From a virus, in IMG/VR virus record IMGVR_UViG_3300009162_000019, positions 1 to 26,836 of that record: 26,836 bases of DNA, one strand, 5' to 3'. Positions 11,474-19,694 of this stretch are shown piece after piece; position 1 is the first letter of the stretch; each line of letters opens with the position of its first letter. The notes under the pieces are model-generated. The model did not search any database. It saw only the letters and a program-made list of their open reading frames with translations, and was not told where the DNA came from. The translations under genes were made by a program, and so were the position numbers.

Positions 11474-14217
11474 CAGCGGCGCACCCCCTGGATCATCAGC
11501 CGGTCACGTGCCTGGTTGGACTGCGCGATCCGGGAGTCGACGTGAGCGTTGATCAGCTCGTTACCGAGATACACCTGAACCACCGGCGCCCCGGGATTGA
11601 GCTGCGGAAGAGCCAGCGTCTGCCCGTTCGGCAGGGCGAACGAGGGAACCACCGAGGCGATCCCCTGGAGATCCGCGCGGAGGTCCGGAAGCTTCGCGGC
11701 CATACCGTCGAGGAACCCTTGCATGGTGTCCTCGCCCATCTCCATCATCACCCGGGACGGGGAGTGAATGTCGAGGGCGCCCGCGAGGCCGCCAGACACA
11801 ACGTTCGCGATCTCCGAGGCGATGGAGCGCAGCTCTCCCAGCTTGGAGGCGATACCGTCGATGAACCCCTGGACCAGTTGGCGGCCGCGGTCCAGGAGAG
11901 CGGTACCGACTCCGGCGAGCGCGCCCGCCACCCGGTCGGGCAGCGACTTCACATCGGCAATGGAGTCCTCGCCCATCTGCCGGATCTTCGCGACGAAATC
12001 GTCCTTGATCTCCAGCACCTTCTGCCCGATCCAGCGAGCCAGACGGATCAGCTGGTTCTGGACGCCGTCAACGAATCCGATGATGAACTCGGTGGCCTTC
12101 TCCGCCATGTCCTTGATGAGGTCCTTGGCATGCTGCCACGCCGCGGAGAAGTCGCCCTTGAGGAAGTCGGCGAGGATCGTCAGGGCCGGGACGACGATGC
12201 CGTTGATGAAGTTCACGACGATGCCCAGACCGCCCTCGATCAGCTTGAGCAGGAGATCGATAAGCGGCTGGATGACGGGCATCAGCTTCTCAAGGAAGGT
12301 CAGCTCCAGCTCGAGGAACGCGACGATGACCGGGGCCAGAGCAGACAGGAGGTTCCCGAACGTCTCACCCAGCTTGGCGAGCGCCGGCCCGAGCTCCACC
12401 AGGATCTGCGTGAGAATCGGGAAGATCTTCGTGGCGAGTTCGATGAACGGGGGGAGGATCTTCGGCAGGACGTCCGTGGCCAGCGTCGTGAAGATCGGCA
12501 GGAGCTGCGTGGCCAGGTTCTTCGCAAGCTGCTCGATGAACGGGGTGATCTCGAAGAACACCCGCGCGAGCGCGTTGAATAGCGGCGTCAACGCAGGGAG
12601 GATCGCGGCAACCAGCGTCCCGAACAGGTCGATGATCGGGGCCGCGGCCTCGACGAGCTTCCCGAACACGTTGGCCAGCGACACCAGAACCGGACCCAGC
12701 GCCGTCACGATCTTCGTCAGCGCGCCACCGAGAGTCTTCACCAGGGACTGCACCGGGCCCGCGAGTGCCTGGAAGATCGGGCCCAGAGCCTGGATGGCCT
12801 GAGAGATGATCGGCAGGACCGTCGTGGCGATCACGCTCATTGTCTGCGACAGAGCCTTCAACGCATCCTGGAACCCTTGCGTGGCCGTCACGTCCTCGAA
12901 CGCCTGAGTGATCTTCTCCAGCGTCCCGAACAGGCCATCACCCTGCGTCTGGAACCCGTCAATGATGTTGCCCAGACCACCGAAGATGTTCCCCGCGATC
13001 CGGCCAAGCTGCTTCAACGCCTCAACCGCGCGATCGATCGCCTTCTCCAGCGCCCCCGAATCGAACGCCTTCTCCAGCCTGTCAGAGATCTCCGTCGCCG
13101 CACCGCCGGCCGCCGCCGTGATCCGGCCGAACGCGGGGGTGGCGGCCGCCGCGATCTGCAACAGGCCGGTGACGATCTGCCCGGGCACCGCGTTCAGGTT
13201 CTGGAGAGCCTGCCGCGAACCGTCCAGCGCCACACCGAGGGTCCCGTTCTTCCCCATCCTGGTAGCTGCATCCACGGCACCCAGAGCCATCGCATTCAGC
13301 TCGCCGGACGCCTGGAACAAGGCCTCTTTGACATCAGGGAGCGTGGCCTCCGACAGCTGGTGCAGGGCGCCAGCGAAGCCCTGAAAAAAGTTCTCCTGCA
13401 CCCCCTGCTGGATCGCCTTGAACTCCGACTTCATCTTGCTCAGCTCGGTGACGAACGAGCGGGCCCGCGGCGACAGCTGCTCCATCGCCTTCGCGAGATC
13501 CTCAGGCTTCGCCTCGGGGTCGAACGCAGTAGTGATCGCCTCCCCAACCCCCTGCATCGCCAGCTTGAGCGTCCCCGACGCAAGCTGCACCGTCAGCAGA
13601 CCAGACACCGCCAGAGCGGCCGCCGGAGCAACCGACTCCAGCGACGTCACCAGACCGGCCAGGAGAGGCGCAGCCGAGCCCGCGGCCGCCCCGATCCCGC
13701 CGATGCCTGCCGCCGCCCGCCCGAGTCCCGGCAGCATCCCCGAGATGCCGCGCGCAATCCCCGCGATCGCGTTCCGGCCCCGCCCGTCCCGGTCCACATC
13801 GACATCGATTTCGATGTCGTCCGCTTCGGCCTCAAGCTCAGCCGTGATGGCGGCAAGCTCAGCGTCGAGGGCGGCGATGTTGGCGTCGAGTTCGGCGTCG
13901 AGCTGGATCGTCGCGGCCCGGTCCTCCGCAATGTCGATGACGTTGTCGAGTTCGCGGAGCAGATCCTCCAGCGTCTCCAGCGTGTCGAGTTCCGCCGTCA
14001 GCTCGACCCCGGGGAACGCGGCTTCCGTCTGGCGGACGATGGCGTCCAGGTCACCGAGGAGATCCGCGACCGCGTTACGCCGGTCCATCGTCGCCTCGAG
14101 CTCGACGTCCGGTGCGCCGGCTTCCGCGACCGCGATGATCCGCTCGAGCTCATCCTGGAGCTCCGGTAGCGCGCCAGCCGTCGAGATGACCAGATCAACT
14201 TCCGCTTCGGACGCCAT
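11473..14217 (-). CDS. Tape measure protein
   Basis: A 914-aa protein, the longest in the window, which sets tail length and is threaded in the tail tube. The N-terminal 160 residues are acidic coiled coil (ELQDELERIIAVAEAGAPDV; DLEEL-type repeats). Gly/Ala-rich hydrophobic stretches follow (about 165-260). A long central part is rich in amphipathic helices with recurring LGPAL/LPIF motifs, and the C-terminus carries the common signature ALDIHSPSRVMMEMGEDTMQ. At about 1.5 Angstrom per residue the tail would be about 135 nm long, a general rule and not a measurement. The ATG at 14217 follows GGGAGG. It sits directly after the assembly chaperones, as expected. Confidence 0.93.
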   Translation of the reverse strand: MASEAEVDLVISTAGALPELQDELERIIAVAEAGAPDVELEATMDRRNAVADLLGDLDAIVRQTEAAFPGVELTAELDTLETLEDLLRELDNVIDIAEDRAATIQLDAELDANIAALDAELAAITAELEAEADDIEIDVDVDRDGRGRNAIAGIARGISGMLPGLGRAAAGIGGIGAAAGSAAPLLAGLVTSLESVAPAAALAVSGLLTVQLASGTLKLAMQGVGEAITTAFDPEAKPEDLAKAMEQLSPRARSFVTELSKMKSEFKAIQQGVQENFFQGFAGALHQLSEATLPDVKEALFQASGELNAMALGAVDAATRMGKNGTLGVALDGSRQALQNLNAVPGQIVTGLLQIAAAATPAFGRITAAAGGAATEISDRLEKAFDSGALEKAIDRAVEALKQLGRIAGNIFGGLGNIIDGFQTQGDGLFGTLEKITQAFEDVTATQGFQDALKALSQTMSVIATTVLPIISQAIQALGPIFQALAGPVQSLVKTLGGALTKIVTALGPVLVSLANVFGKLVEAAAPIIDLFGTLVAAILPALTPLFNALARVFFEITPFIEQLAKNLATQLLPIFTTLATDVLPKILPPFIELATKIFPILTQILVELGPALAKLGETFGNLLSALAPVIVAFLELELTFLEKLMPVIQPLIDLLLKLIEGGLGIVVNFINGIVVPALTILADFLKGDFSAAWQHAKDLIKDMAEKATEFIIGFVDGVQNQLIRLARWIGQKVLEIKDDFVAKIRQMGEDSIADVKSLPDRVAGALAGVGTALLDRGRQLVQGFIDGIASKLGELRSIASEIANVVSGGLAGALDIHSPSRVMMEMGEDTMQGFLDGMAAKLPDLRADLQGIASVVPSFALPNGQTLALPQLNPGAPVVQVYLGNELINAHVDSRIAQSNQARDRLMIQGVRR

Positions 14218-14227
14218 CGAACCTCCC

Positions 14228-14752
14228 TCAGTTCCCCATCATCGCCGCAACCGCGTTCATCGTGGCGGCCGAATCCTCTCCGTCATCATCCCACTCGTCC
14301 TCGAAATCACGCGGCGGGATGGACAGGGAGAAATCGAACTTCAGACGCCCCTTCTCATCAGCGCCCTTGGTGCACACCGCGTACACCGCAGCACACCACT
14401 CGCCCAGCGAACGCTGCCACGGATCCACTCCGGCCAGAACCAGCCGGCCGAGAATGTCGGGGGACTCCGACGTCCGGATGAGACGCGCCACCTCCCACCA
14501 CTTGCGGCCGCCGGCAACCCCGAGGACCCGAAGCGATTCGTCCCTCAGGTCCTGGGCCGCACCAGGATGCTCGAGGATCGCGTCGGCAAGCCTGTCTCGC
14601 GTGCGCGCGTCCGCGAGCGCGCCCGCGAGGCTGGAGATCCGGTCGAGGCGTCCCGCCCAGACAGCTGCCGGAACGTAAGGCACCTCGAAGTGAGCGGCTG
14701 CCACAGTGAAGGGAATCGGATCCCGGGAGTACGGGGATCGGTCACTCGGCAT
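14228..14752 (-). CDS. Tail assembly chaperone, second frame
   Basis: A 174-aa protein: LDRISSLAGALADARTRDRL, LRVLGVAGGRKWWEVARLIR and WQRSLGEWCAAVYAVCTKGA, ending in an acidic tail. Position between the first chaperone and the tape measure identifies the gpGT-type role of helping the tape measure assemble. It overlaps the first chaperone by 11 nt in the +1 frame, with an ATG at 14752 but no ribosome-binding site. It may be made as a frameshift fusion or by coupled re-initiation. Confidence 0.75.
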   Translation of the reverse strand: MPSDRSPYSRDPIPFTVAAAHFEVPYVPAAVWAGRLDRISSLAGALADARTRDRLADAILEHPGAAQDLRDESLRVLGVAGGRKWWEVARLIRTSESPDILGRLVLAGVDPWQRSLGEWCAAVYAVCTKGADEKGRLKFDFSLSIPPRDFEDEWDDDGEDSAATMNAVAAMMGN

Positions 14753-15050
14753 CGTCGTCGGTCTGTTCGGGCTGCTTGTCCTTGGCTTGCCGCTTGATCA
14801 GTTTCTCGAACACGGTCGTGGTGAAGTCCTGCACCGGGATCTCCCCGTTCATGTACCGGTCCGTGATGGCGTCCCACTGTTCGGGGCCGGCGGACTCTGC
14901 CAGTACGCGCGTCAACGCCCGAACCACCTTGGAGTTGCTCACCCCAAGGTGCATGACCATCATCAGCCGCTCAATACCGTCCGGGGGGAGCGGCTTGAAC
15001 TGGTACGCCGTGCCCTTGATCTGGATCGTGTACTGCTTTTCGTCGCCCAT
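14742..15050 (-). CDS. Tail assembly chaperone, first frame
   Basis: A 102-aa protein (GDEKQYTIQIKGTAYQFKPL, then PPDGIERLMMVMHLG), ending in a charged tail (LIKRQAKDKQPEQTDDDAE). Small size, acidic Lys/Asp-rich end and place before the tape measure fit the gpG-type chaperone. The last 11 nt overlap the second chaperone frame. The weak site upstream of ATG 15050 suggests coupling to the gene at 15056. Confidence 0.75.
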   Translation of the reverse strand: MGDEKQYTIQIKGTAYQFKPLPPDGIERLMMVMHLGVSNSKVVRALTRVLAESAGPEQWDAITDRYMNGEIPVQDFTTTVFEKLIKRQAKDKQPEQTDDDAE

Positions 15051-15055
15051 GCAGC

Positions 15056-15463
15056 TCAGGTTACTCGGAAGCTGTAGCCGCGTGAGGCGGCGACCTCGCG
15101 GAGCGCGCGGTCCAGGAACGGGCGGGCCCGGGTGCCCGGATGGTTAACGACCTTGGCGTAGACGATGCGGCCACCGACCCGGAACCGGAGGGCCTTCGCG
15201 TTCCGCGGCCGGATCTGGTGCGGGCGCGTCCCGTCGTTGACCATGGCCGCATACTCGACGTCACTACCTACCGTGAACACGCTACGGAACGTGAATGTGC
15301 GGCGGGACTCCACCCGGATTGACGCACGCAGGCGCCCCGTGTCTACCGGCGCCAACACCTTGGCCCGGTTCACCACCTGCCTGGAAGCGATCTCCAGTTC
15401 ACGCCTCGACGCGTTCTGCATCGTCCGGTTCAGAGCCGCCCGGTCCAGTCGCACTCTCGCCAT
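15056..15463 (-). CDS. HK97 gp10-like head-tail joining protein
   Basis: A 135-aa protein. The core ASRQVVNRAKVLAPVDTGRL followed by RASI, and FTVGSDVEYAAMVNDGTRPH, is the hallmark of the HK97-gp10/tail-completion family ('AP.DTG.L..SI', 'Y...E.GT'). The protein joins the connector to the tail. It closes with ARPFLDRALREVAASR. The ATG at 15463 has a GGAG site. The N-terminus overlaps the preceding gene by 65 nt, unusually long for this genome; a later start (ATG at 15421) is possible. Confidence 0.85.
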   Translation of the reverse strand: MARVRLDRAALNRTMQNASRRELEIASRQVVNRAKVLAPVDTGRLRASIRVESRRTFTFRSVFTVGSDVEYAAMVNDGTRPHQIRPRNAKALRFRVGGRIVYAKVVNHPGTRARPFLDRALREVAASRGYSFRVT

Positions 15464-15593
15464 CGATCTCCGCCAATCCCGCGTTCACCCAGCCCTGCAC
15501 GCGCGCGGTGAGCGGCAGATCCGCTTCGTCGCCGGCGTACATGCCGTTGAAGCTCGTCAACACCCGCACCCGTACGGTCTTCTGCCTGGCCAT
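15399..15593 (-). CDS. Small connector-region protein
   Basis: A 64-aa protein: MARQKTVRVRVLTSFNGMYA and GDEADLPLTARVQGWVNAGL, then an acidic tail. This compact beta-rich pattern with 'GDE' and 'GWVNAGLA' is typical of small actinophage proteins between the head-tail connector genes. Its role is unknown, perhaps a stopper or adaptor of the neck. It overlaps the gp10-like gene by 65 nt. Confidence 0.65.
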   Translation of the reverse strand: MARQKTVRVRVLTSFNGMYAGDEADLPLTARVQGWVNAGLAEIDGESATGPGGSEPDDAERVEA

Positions 15594-15602
15594 GTCGTCT
15601 CC

Positions 15603-16115
15603 CTAACAGCAGCTAGTCATACGGACGGTCACCTGCATGGTCCCGCCGATGCAGTTCCCGTCGACTCCGAACGGCTCATAGTCCCCCACGGCCACCTCCT
15701 CCGCACCGAGGCGTTCGTCGATGTTCCCGAACGCGCAGCACACCGCGGACTCCATGGCCTGCATGTCCGAGTCGAGCTGGAGCGCGGACGCCGTCCACTG
15801 GTCCTCGGACGGGACGGACTGGACGGGAGCCTGCGGGGCGCAGCGGGCCACCCCCATCTCGAGGATGAGCGTGCGCTCCTGCGCGAAGCAGGACACGTTG
15901 TCGAGGTCGCCGAGTTGCTTCACCCCAGACACCCGGGCGATCCGTACCCAGCCCAGCCCGGTACAGCACTCGTCCGTCCCGGTCCCCAGAAGCGGGGTCA
16001 CCTCCGCACCCGCGCGAAGCATGATCTTGTCAGCGGGGGGCGGGTTCGGGCCCGCCAGGAGCGCCGCCTCCAGACAGGCCAGGAGGTCCTGCGCAATCAC
16101 CATCGCCGTACTCAT
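15603..16115 (-). CDS. Tail terminator-like connector protein
   Basis: A 170-aa protein starting in an ATGA overlap (16112-16115). It begins with a helix (IAQDLLACLEAALLAGPNPP), followed by strands and the motif RTLILEMGVARCAPQAPVQS and a C-terminal helix DSDMQAMESAVCCAFG. Helix-strand order and position match tail-terminator/neck proteins. Three CC pairs (ECC, VCC, SCC) plus single Cys are notable, so it may have disulfides or metal sites. Confidence 0.65.
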   Translation of the reverse strand: MSTAMVIAQDLLACLEAALLAGPNPPPADKIMLRAGAEVTPLLGTGTDECCTGLGWVRIARVSGVKQLGDLDNVSCFAQERTLILEMGVARCAPQAPVQSVPSEDQWTASALQLDSDMQAMESAVCCAFGNIDERLGAEEVAVGDYEPFGVDGNCIGGTMQVTVRMTSCC

Positions 16116-16957
16116 CCGGCATACCTCACCGCGGGCGCATCAGGCGCGTACAAGCGCGCCCGCGAGGCACGCCGGTACGGGTTCACGGCCTTGATGAACA
16201 GGTCAACTTCCGCGATACCCGTCAGACCGTTCTCGAACAAGCTCGTAGGGTCGGCCACCTGCACTTCCACGCCGTTCCGGGACAGTGACGCAAGCTGCTG
16301 TGGGAGCACGCAGTCCCGGCCGGAGCACGCCTTCGCGAACTCGTTCGCGAAGATCCCCGCCGCGATCTGTCCCGCGCGGGGTACGAGAACACCGCGCTGG
16401 TAGGTGACTGCGAACGCCCCCTCCTCGTCGATGTTCGCGTCCATGTCCTGACAGTCCGGCCAGCACAGGCCGTCCGTACGCACCAGCACCGGAATGCCCC
16501 GGTACTGGTCCATCCGATACGACGATGGATCCACAACCAGCCCGTCAACCCGCACCTCGTCGACCACAGCGACAGGGCCCGGCAGGGCGATCTCACACGT
16601 CGCCGCACACGAGCAGCCGCCCGCACAGCCACAGTTCCGCCACACCCCGCTGTCAATCCACGGGATCATCCAGGGCGCGCCCGCCGATGTGGTCGACCCC
16701 GAGTTCACGGGAAAGACGAGGTAGCCGTTCGGCCCAGCACACCGGGGCCCACACGGGCGGATGGTGAGCGAGCAGGGACCGTACTGGCGCCCCGTAAGCG
16801 CCCACAGGATGTACGTCGCCCACGACACAGCCGCGGACTGCACCCCGGGCGGATACGACGCCCAGTCCGGTGCACACGCAAGCTCGATGGGCCAGTTACA
16901 GGGCCCCTCCTCAGTCGGGAACGACGGGGCAGGGAACACCGGGTTGATCACGGGCAT
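16112..16957 (-). CDS. Head-tail adaptor-like protein, cysteine-rich
   Basis: A 281-aa protein. The N-terminal helical part includes WPIELACAPDWASYPPGVQS and AAVSWATYILWALTGRQYG, typical of adaptor (connector 1) proteins that begin with a helix binding the portal. The middle has an extraordinary Cys cluster (RNCGCAGGCSCAATCEIALP) plus CGPRCAGP. The C-terminal third (VLVPRAGQIAAGIFANEFAK, then NGVEVQVADPTSLFENGLTG) is typical of these connector proteins. The Cys cluster may bind metal or form disulfides. Confidence 0.7.
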   Translation of the reverse strand: MPVINPVFPAPSFPTEEGPCNWPIELACAPDWASYPPGVQSAAVSWATYILWALTGRQYGPCSLTIRPCGPRCAGPNGYLVFPVNSGSTTSAGAPWMIPWIDSGVWRNCGCAGGCSCAATCEIALPGPVAVVDEVRVDGLVVDPSSYRMDQYRGIPVLVRTDGLCWPDCQDMDANIDEEGAFAVTYQRGVLVPRAGQIAAGIFANEFAKACSGRDCVLPQQLASLSRNGVEVQVADPTSLFENGLTGIAEVDLFIKAVNPYRRASRARLYAPDAPAVRYAG

Positions 16958-16968
16958 GGGAACACCTC

Positions 16969-18147
16969 CTACGGGGTCGGGAACTTGCCGGCGCGAACGA
17001 ACACAGCCTGGGCCGGGTTAGACAAGTCCGTTGCCGTCCGGATCACGGCAATGTAGCCGATCAGCGCCCCATTCGCTGTGACCGGCGCCGGCGTGAACGT
17101 CTCCATTCCAATCGCTGCCGTCGCGGCGGACAGGCTGGAGTAGGTGGCCTGCCCGTACTGCACGGCGATCTGTGCCGTGCTGATACCCGTAGCGAACACC
17201 CACACCCGTTGGATCGTCGACGTGTTCGTGCCGCCACCAACGGGAGTGAGGATCCCTCCCACGTCGTAGTTGGCGGGGTCGATCGTTCCGACTGGCGGCG
17301 GCGTCGGGATGACCGATGTCCGCAGGATCCGCCGGATCGTTGCCGGGGTTTGCGCCGGGCTGCTGGAGATGTGCGGGTTGTCGGTGAGGACCCCCGACGC
17401 GAAATGGTTGGAAGCCCTGGAGAACAGCGTCCCGGCCGCCTTATTGAAGGACAGGTTCGCGCCGTTCGCTGTGACCGTGTTCCCCGAGAGACTGATCGGT
17501 CCAATCGCGTCCATCAGGTCGGCAAGCTGGTTCACAGGCTGCCCCAGAATCACCGGCAGCGTCTGCACCTCCACCAGCGTGGCCAGCCCCGTGTCGTACA
17601 GCGACACGCCAAGAGCGAGGTGCGTACGGCGTTGCTGCGGCGAAGGCTGCGCCGCCTGCTGGATCACCACCCCAGCCGAATCCATCAGCCAGTACGTGAT
17701 AGACCGGGCCAGCGATCCCGCATCCAGCGGCACCACCTGCAACGGCCGGTCCACCTTGACGATGGACGGGGATACCGACGTCAACGAATTCACGTCAACG
17801 ACGTACCCGACGAGCGCCGTGATCTCCACCGACTTGGCGGCGGCAATGTTCAACTCGCCGCCCGACGCGATGCCCGTCGTGAGGTCGGCATCCTCCTCCG
17901 ACATGCCTACGTCGATCAGGACAGCCTCAGAGTCGATGTGGACCCAGTATTTACCCTCCTCGGCATAGAAGGTCAGCATGCCGAACGCGTCCGTGTTTAG
18001 CGGGTTCGGGAGCGGGACCGTCCCCGCCTGATCAGCGAACAGAGGGATCAGCGTGTTCGCGTGCTGCTGGAACACGCGCGCAGGCGTGTTGGAGGCAATG
18101 GCCCCGTTCGGAAACCACCACAGGTCCGAGTACTGGACGAGGGCCAT
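16969..18147 (-). CDS. Fibre-like structural protein with shared N-terminal docking domain
   Basis: A 392-aa protein. The ATG at 18147 has a strong AAGGGGAGG site. Residues about 1-80 (LVQYSDLWWFPNGAIASNTP; LIPLFADQAGTVPLPNPLNT; FGMLTFYAEEGKYWVHI) closely parallel the 19176-19637 protein. This docking fold is followed by a long beta-rich shaft/tip with repeats of hydrophobic strands (ISLSGNTVTANGANLSFNKA and further). It is probably a fibre or decoration protein. Whether it is attached to the head or tail is not shown by sequence; its position within the head-tail gene block is unusual for tail fibres. Confidence 0.6.
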   Translation of the reverse strand: MALVQYSDLWWFPNGAIASNTPARVFQQHANTLIPLFADQAGTVPLPNPLNTDAFGMLTFYAEEGKYWVHIDSEAVLIDVGMSEEDADLTTGIASGGELNIAAAKSVEITALVGYVVDVNSLTSVSPSIVKVDRPLQVVPLDAGSLARSITYWLMDSAGVVIQQAAQPSPQQRRTHLALGVSLYDTGLATLVEVQTLPVILGQPVNQLADLMDAIGPISLSGNTVTANGANLSFNKAAGTLFSRASNHFASGVLTDNPHISSSPAQTPATIRRILRTSVIPTPPPVGTIDPANYDVGGILTPVGGGTNTSTIQRVWVFATGISTAQIAVQYGQATYSSLSAATAAIGMETFTPAPVTANGALIGYIAVIRTATDLSNPAQAVFVRAGKFPTP

Positions 18148-18160
18148 GGCCTCCCCTTTC

Positions 18161-18832
18161 CTAAGTGAGCTGTACGGAGACGGCCGGCGCGGTGTCGAGA
18201 CCCGCAGGCGCACCGAACGACGCCGGAAGGGCCCCGCTGACGCCGTCGATGTAGTAGCAGTTGAGGGCACCCGTGATCGTCGGCGAGGTCTCGGAGACGA
18301 TCGGGTCCCAGGTGATCCGGGTGGTGAGGCCCAGGTTCACGACACCTCCCTGCCGGCCGATCACGAGGTAATGCAGCACCGGCCTCACCGGAGTGGACAG
18401 GTTGGTGATTGAGCGGATCCCGGTGAGGCCGGCGGACACGGTGAGGTAGTCGGCGATCAGCGTTGTGGGGAGCGTGCCATCGGATGCGTACAGGCCCATG
18501 CGCAGGTTCCCCCCGGCCAGGGCGAGTGTCACGTTGGCTGCCATGGCCGTGAGCGTGCACGTGCGGCCCGGCCAGAACGGCAGGGCGAACATGCGGTTTA
18601 CGGGCACGTTGGCGGTGCCTGTGGCGCCGTACGCGGGCAGTCCGTGCCAGGCCGTTGACCGGACGACCGGCAGGTTCCCGACCGGGCCGAGACTCAGGGG
18701 GATGCCTGCGGCCCCGTCGGATGTGTGGACCTGGTCCAGATCGGTCCGGTACCAGATGTCCCCGGCGGCCGGGGCCGCGGGAGTCGACGTGGTACCGAAC
18801 AGTCTGGCCAGGTGGCGGAAGAGAACGGACAT
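18161..18832 (-). CDS. Fibre-associated beta-rich structural protein
   Basis: A 223-aa protein. The segment APAAGDIWYRTDLDQVHTSD is a pattern common near the start of actinophage fibre/appendage proteins. It is followed by a jelly-roll-like body (VNRMFALPFWPGRTCTLTAM; GGNLRMGLYASDGTLPT). It starts in a TGATG overlap (18832). It lies between two other fibre-like genes and probably forms part of the same appendage. Confidence 0.55.
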   Translation of the reverse strand: MSVLFRHLARLFGTTSTPAAPAAGDIWYRTDLDQVHTSDGAAGIPLSLGPVGNLPVVRSTAWHGLPAYGATGTANVPVNRMFALPFWPGRTCTLTAMAANVTLALAGGNLRMGLYASDGTLPTTLIADYLTVSAGLTGIRSITNLSTPVRPVLHYLVIGRQGGVVNLGLTTRITWDPIVSETSPTITGALNCYYIDGVSGALPASFGAPAGLDTAPAVSVQLT

Positions 18833-19173
18833 CAGGCCGGGACCGGGATGACAAGCACTCGGTACTGGTCCGTGGTCGGGGCGCTCCCGAACACGATGGT
18901 GACGTCGTCCTCCGCGGACCTGGTGACCTGGGCGTAGATCTCCGCCCCCGTGGCGTTCTCGAACACCTGCACGATCACGTCGAAGGTGGAGAAGCCGTGA
19001 CTCACCGTGAAGGTCGTCAGCACCCCGTTGCCGATGTTCGCGGCGAACCCCTGCGGCGCGATGGCGGTGAGCTGCGAGTAGATCGGGAAGTCCGTCGGCG
19101 CGGTCGCCGCGGCCCCTTCCGTGATCTTGTTTCCGTTCATGTCAATCTGCTGGCCGAACTGCACACCGGGCAT
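18832..19173 (-). CDS. Small fibre/appendage protein
   Basis: A 113-aa protein starting at ATG 19173 with an AGGAGGTAG site embedded in the previous stop. The N-terminal segment (FGQQIDMNGNKITEGAAATA, then PTDFPIYSQL) is a known hallmark of trimeric fibre proteins ('DMNGNKI...PT(D)...SQL'). The remainder is a small beta domain (FDVIVQVFENATGAEIYAQV). It is probably part of the fibre complex with its neighbours. Confidence 0.65.
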   Translation of the reverse strand: MPGVQFGQQIDMNGNKITEGAAATAPTDFPIYSQLTAIAPQGFAANIGNGVLTTFTVSHGFSTFDVIVQVFENATGAEIYAQVTRSAEDDVTIVFGSAPTTDQYRVLVIPVPA

Positions 19174-19175
19174 GA

Positions 19176-19637
19176 CTACCTCCTCAGGAGAGCAGTGCCC
19201 GCGGTCGGGGCACCGAACGTGATGGTCAACTGTCCGGCGTCCACATGCGCAACCTCCCCGTCGACCGGCTGGCCGGCGACGAGAACAGTCACAGCGGGCG
19301 GAATACCGATGTGATGATCGATGGTCCACACCGCAGCCGGGACCGGCTGCGCGTGCACAAACGTTCCGGGCCACGCATCGTCGGCCTCGGCCGGATCCAC
19401 CATCAGGTGGAACATCTCTCCGGCCAGTTCCGTGCAGAACGAGCCGGGAGCAGCGAAGAACGTCAGCAGCCCGTCAGCGTCGGTCGGCGCCGGGTTGGTC
19501 AGAGACACGGTCCCGGCCTTGTCGGAGAACAGGGGGACGAGAACGTTCCCGCCGGTGAGCAGCACGGGGACAGTGGTTTCTGACGCCGGGCTACCGTTCG
19601 GGTAGGTGATGTACTGCGAGTACTTGATCAGCGGCAT
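19176..19637 (-). CDS. Fibre-like protein sharing the N-terminal domain of the 16969 gene
   Basis: A 153-aa protein. The first about 75 residues (PLIKYSQYITYPNGSPASET; LVPLFSDKAGTVSLTNPAPT; DGLLTFFAAPGSF) align by eye with the start of the 392-aa protein at 16969. A distinct C-terminal domain follows (WTIDHHIGIPPAVTVLVAGQ, then VDAGQLTITFGAPT). The two genes look like duplicates that later gained different C-termini. The SD is a weak G-rich stretch just after the hairpin at 19651-19683. Confidence 0.6.
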   Translation of the reverse strand: MPLIKYSQYITYPNGSPASETTVPVLLTGGNVLVPLFSDKAGTVSLTNPAPTDADGLLTFFAAPGSFCTELAGEMFHLMVDPAEADDAWPGTFVHAQPVPAAVWTIDHHIGIPPAVTVLVAGQPVDGEVAHVDAGQLTITFGAPTAGTALLRR

Positions 19638-19650
19638 GAGGGCCCCCGTA

Positions 19651-19683
19651 AGGGCCCGTCCGGAGAGTGGTCGGACGGGCCCT
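19651..19683 (-). terminator. Hairpin after the probable major tail gene
   Basis: AGGGCCCGTCCG (19651-19662) pairs perfectly with CGGACGGGCCCT (19672-19683), 12 bp with a 9-nt loop. It lies 11 nt after the stop of the 19695 gene, in front of the fibre genes. It is probably a partial terminator, reducing transcription of the fibre genes relative to the tail-tube gene. Confidence 0.75.
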
Positions 19684-19694
19684 ACAACTCGATG

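Noticed and set aside
13418-14797. Ser/Ala-rich plus-strand frame opposite the tape measure N-terminus
   Set aside because: Antisense to a clear tape measure coiled coil; its composition comes from the reversed acidic codons.
18148-18270. An earlier start for the 392-aa fibre-like gene
   Set aside because: ATG 18147 has a strong ribosome-binding site and the docking domain begins there; the extension is Ser/Arg-rich shadow of the upstream gene's end.
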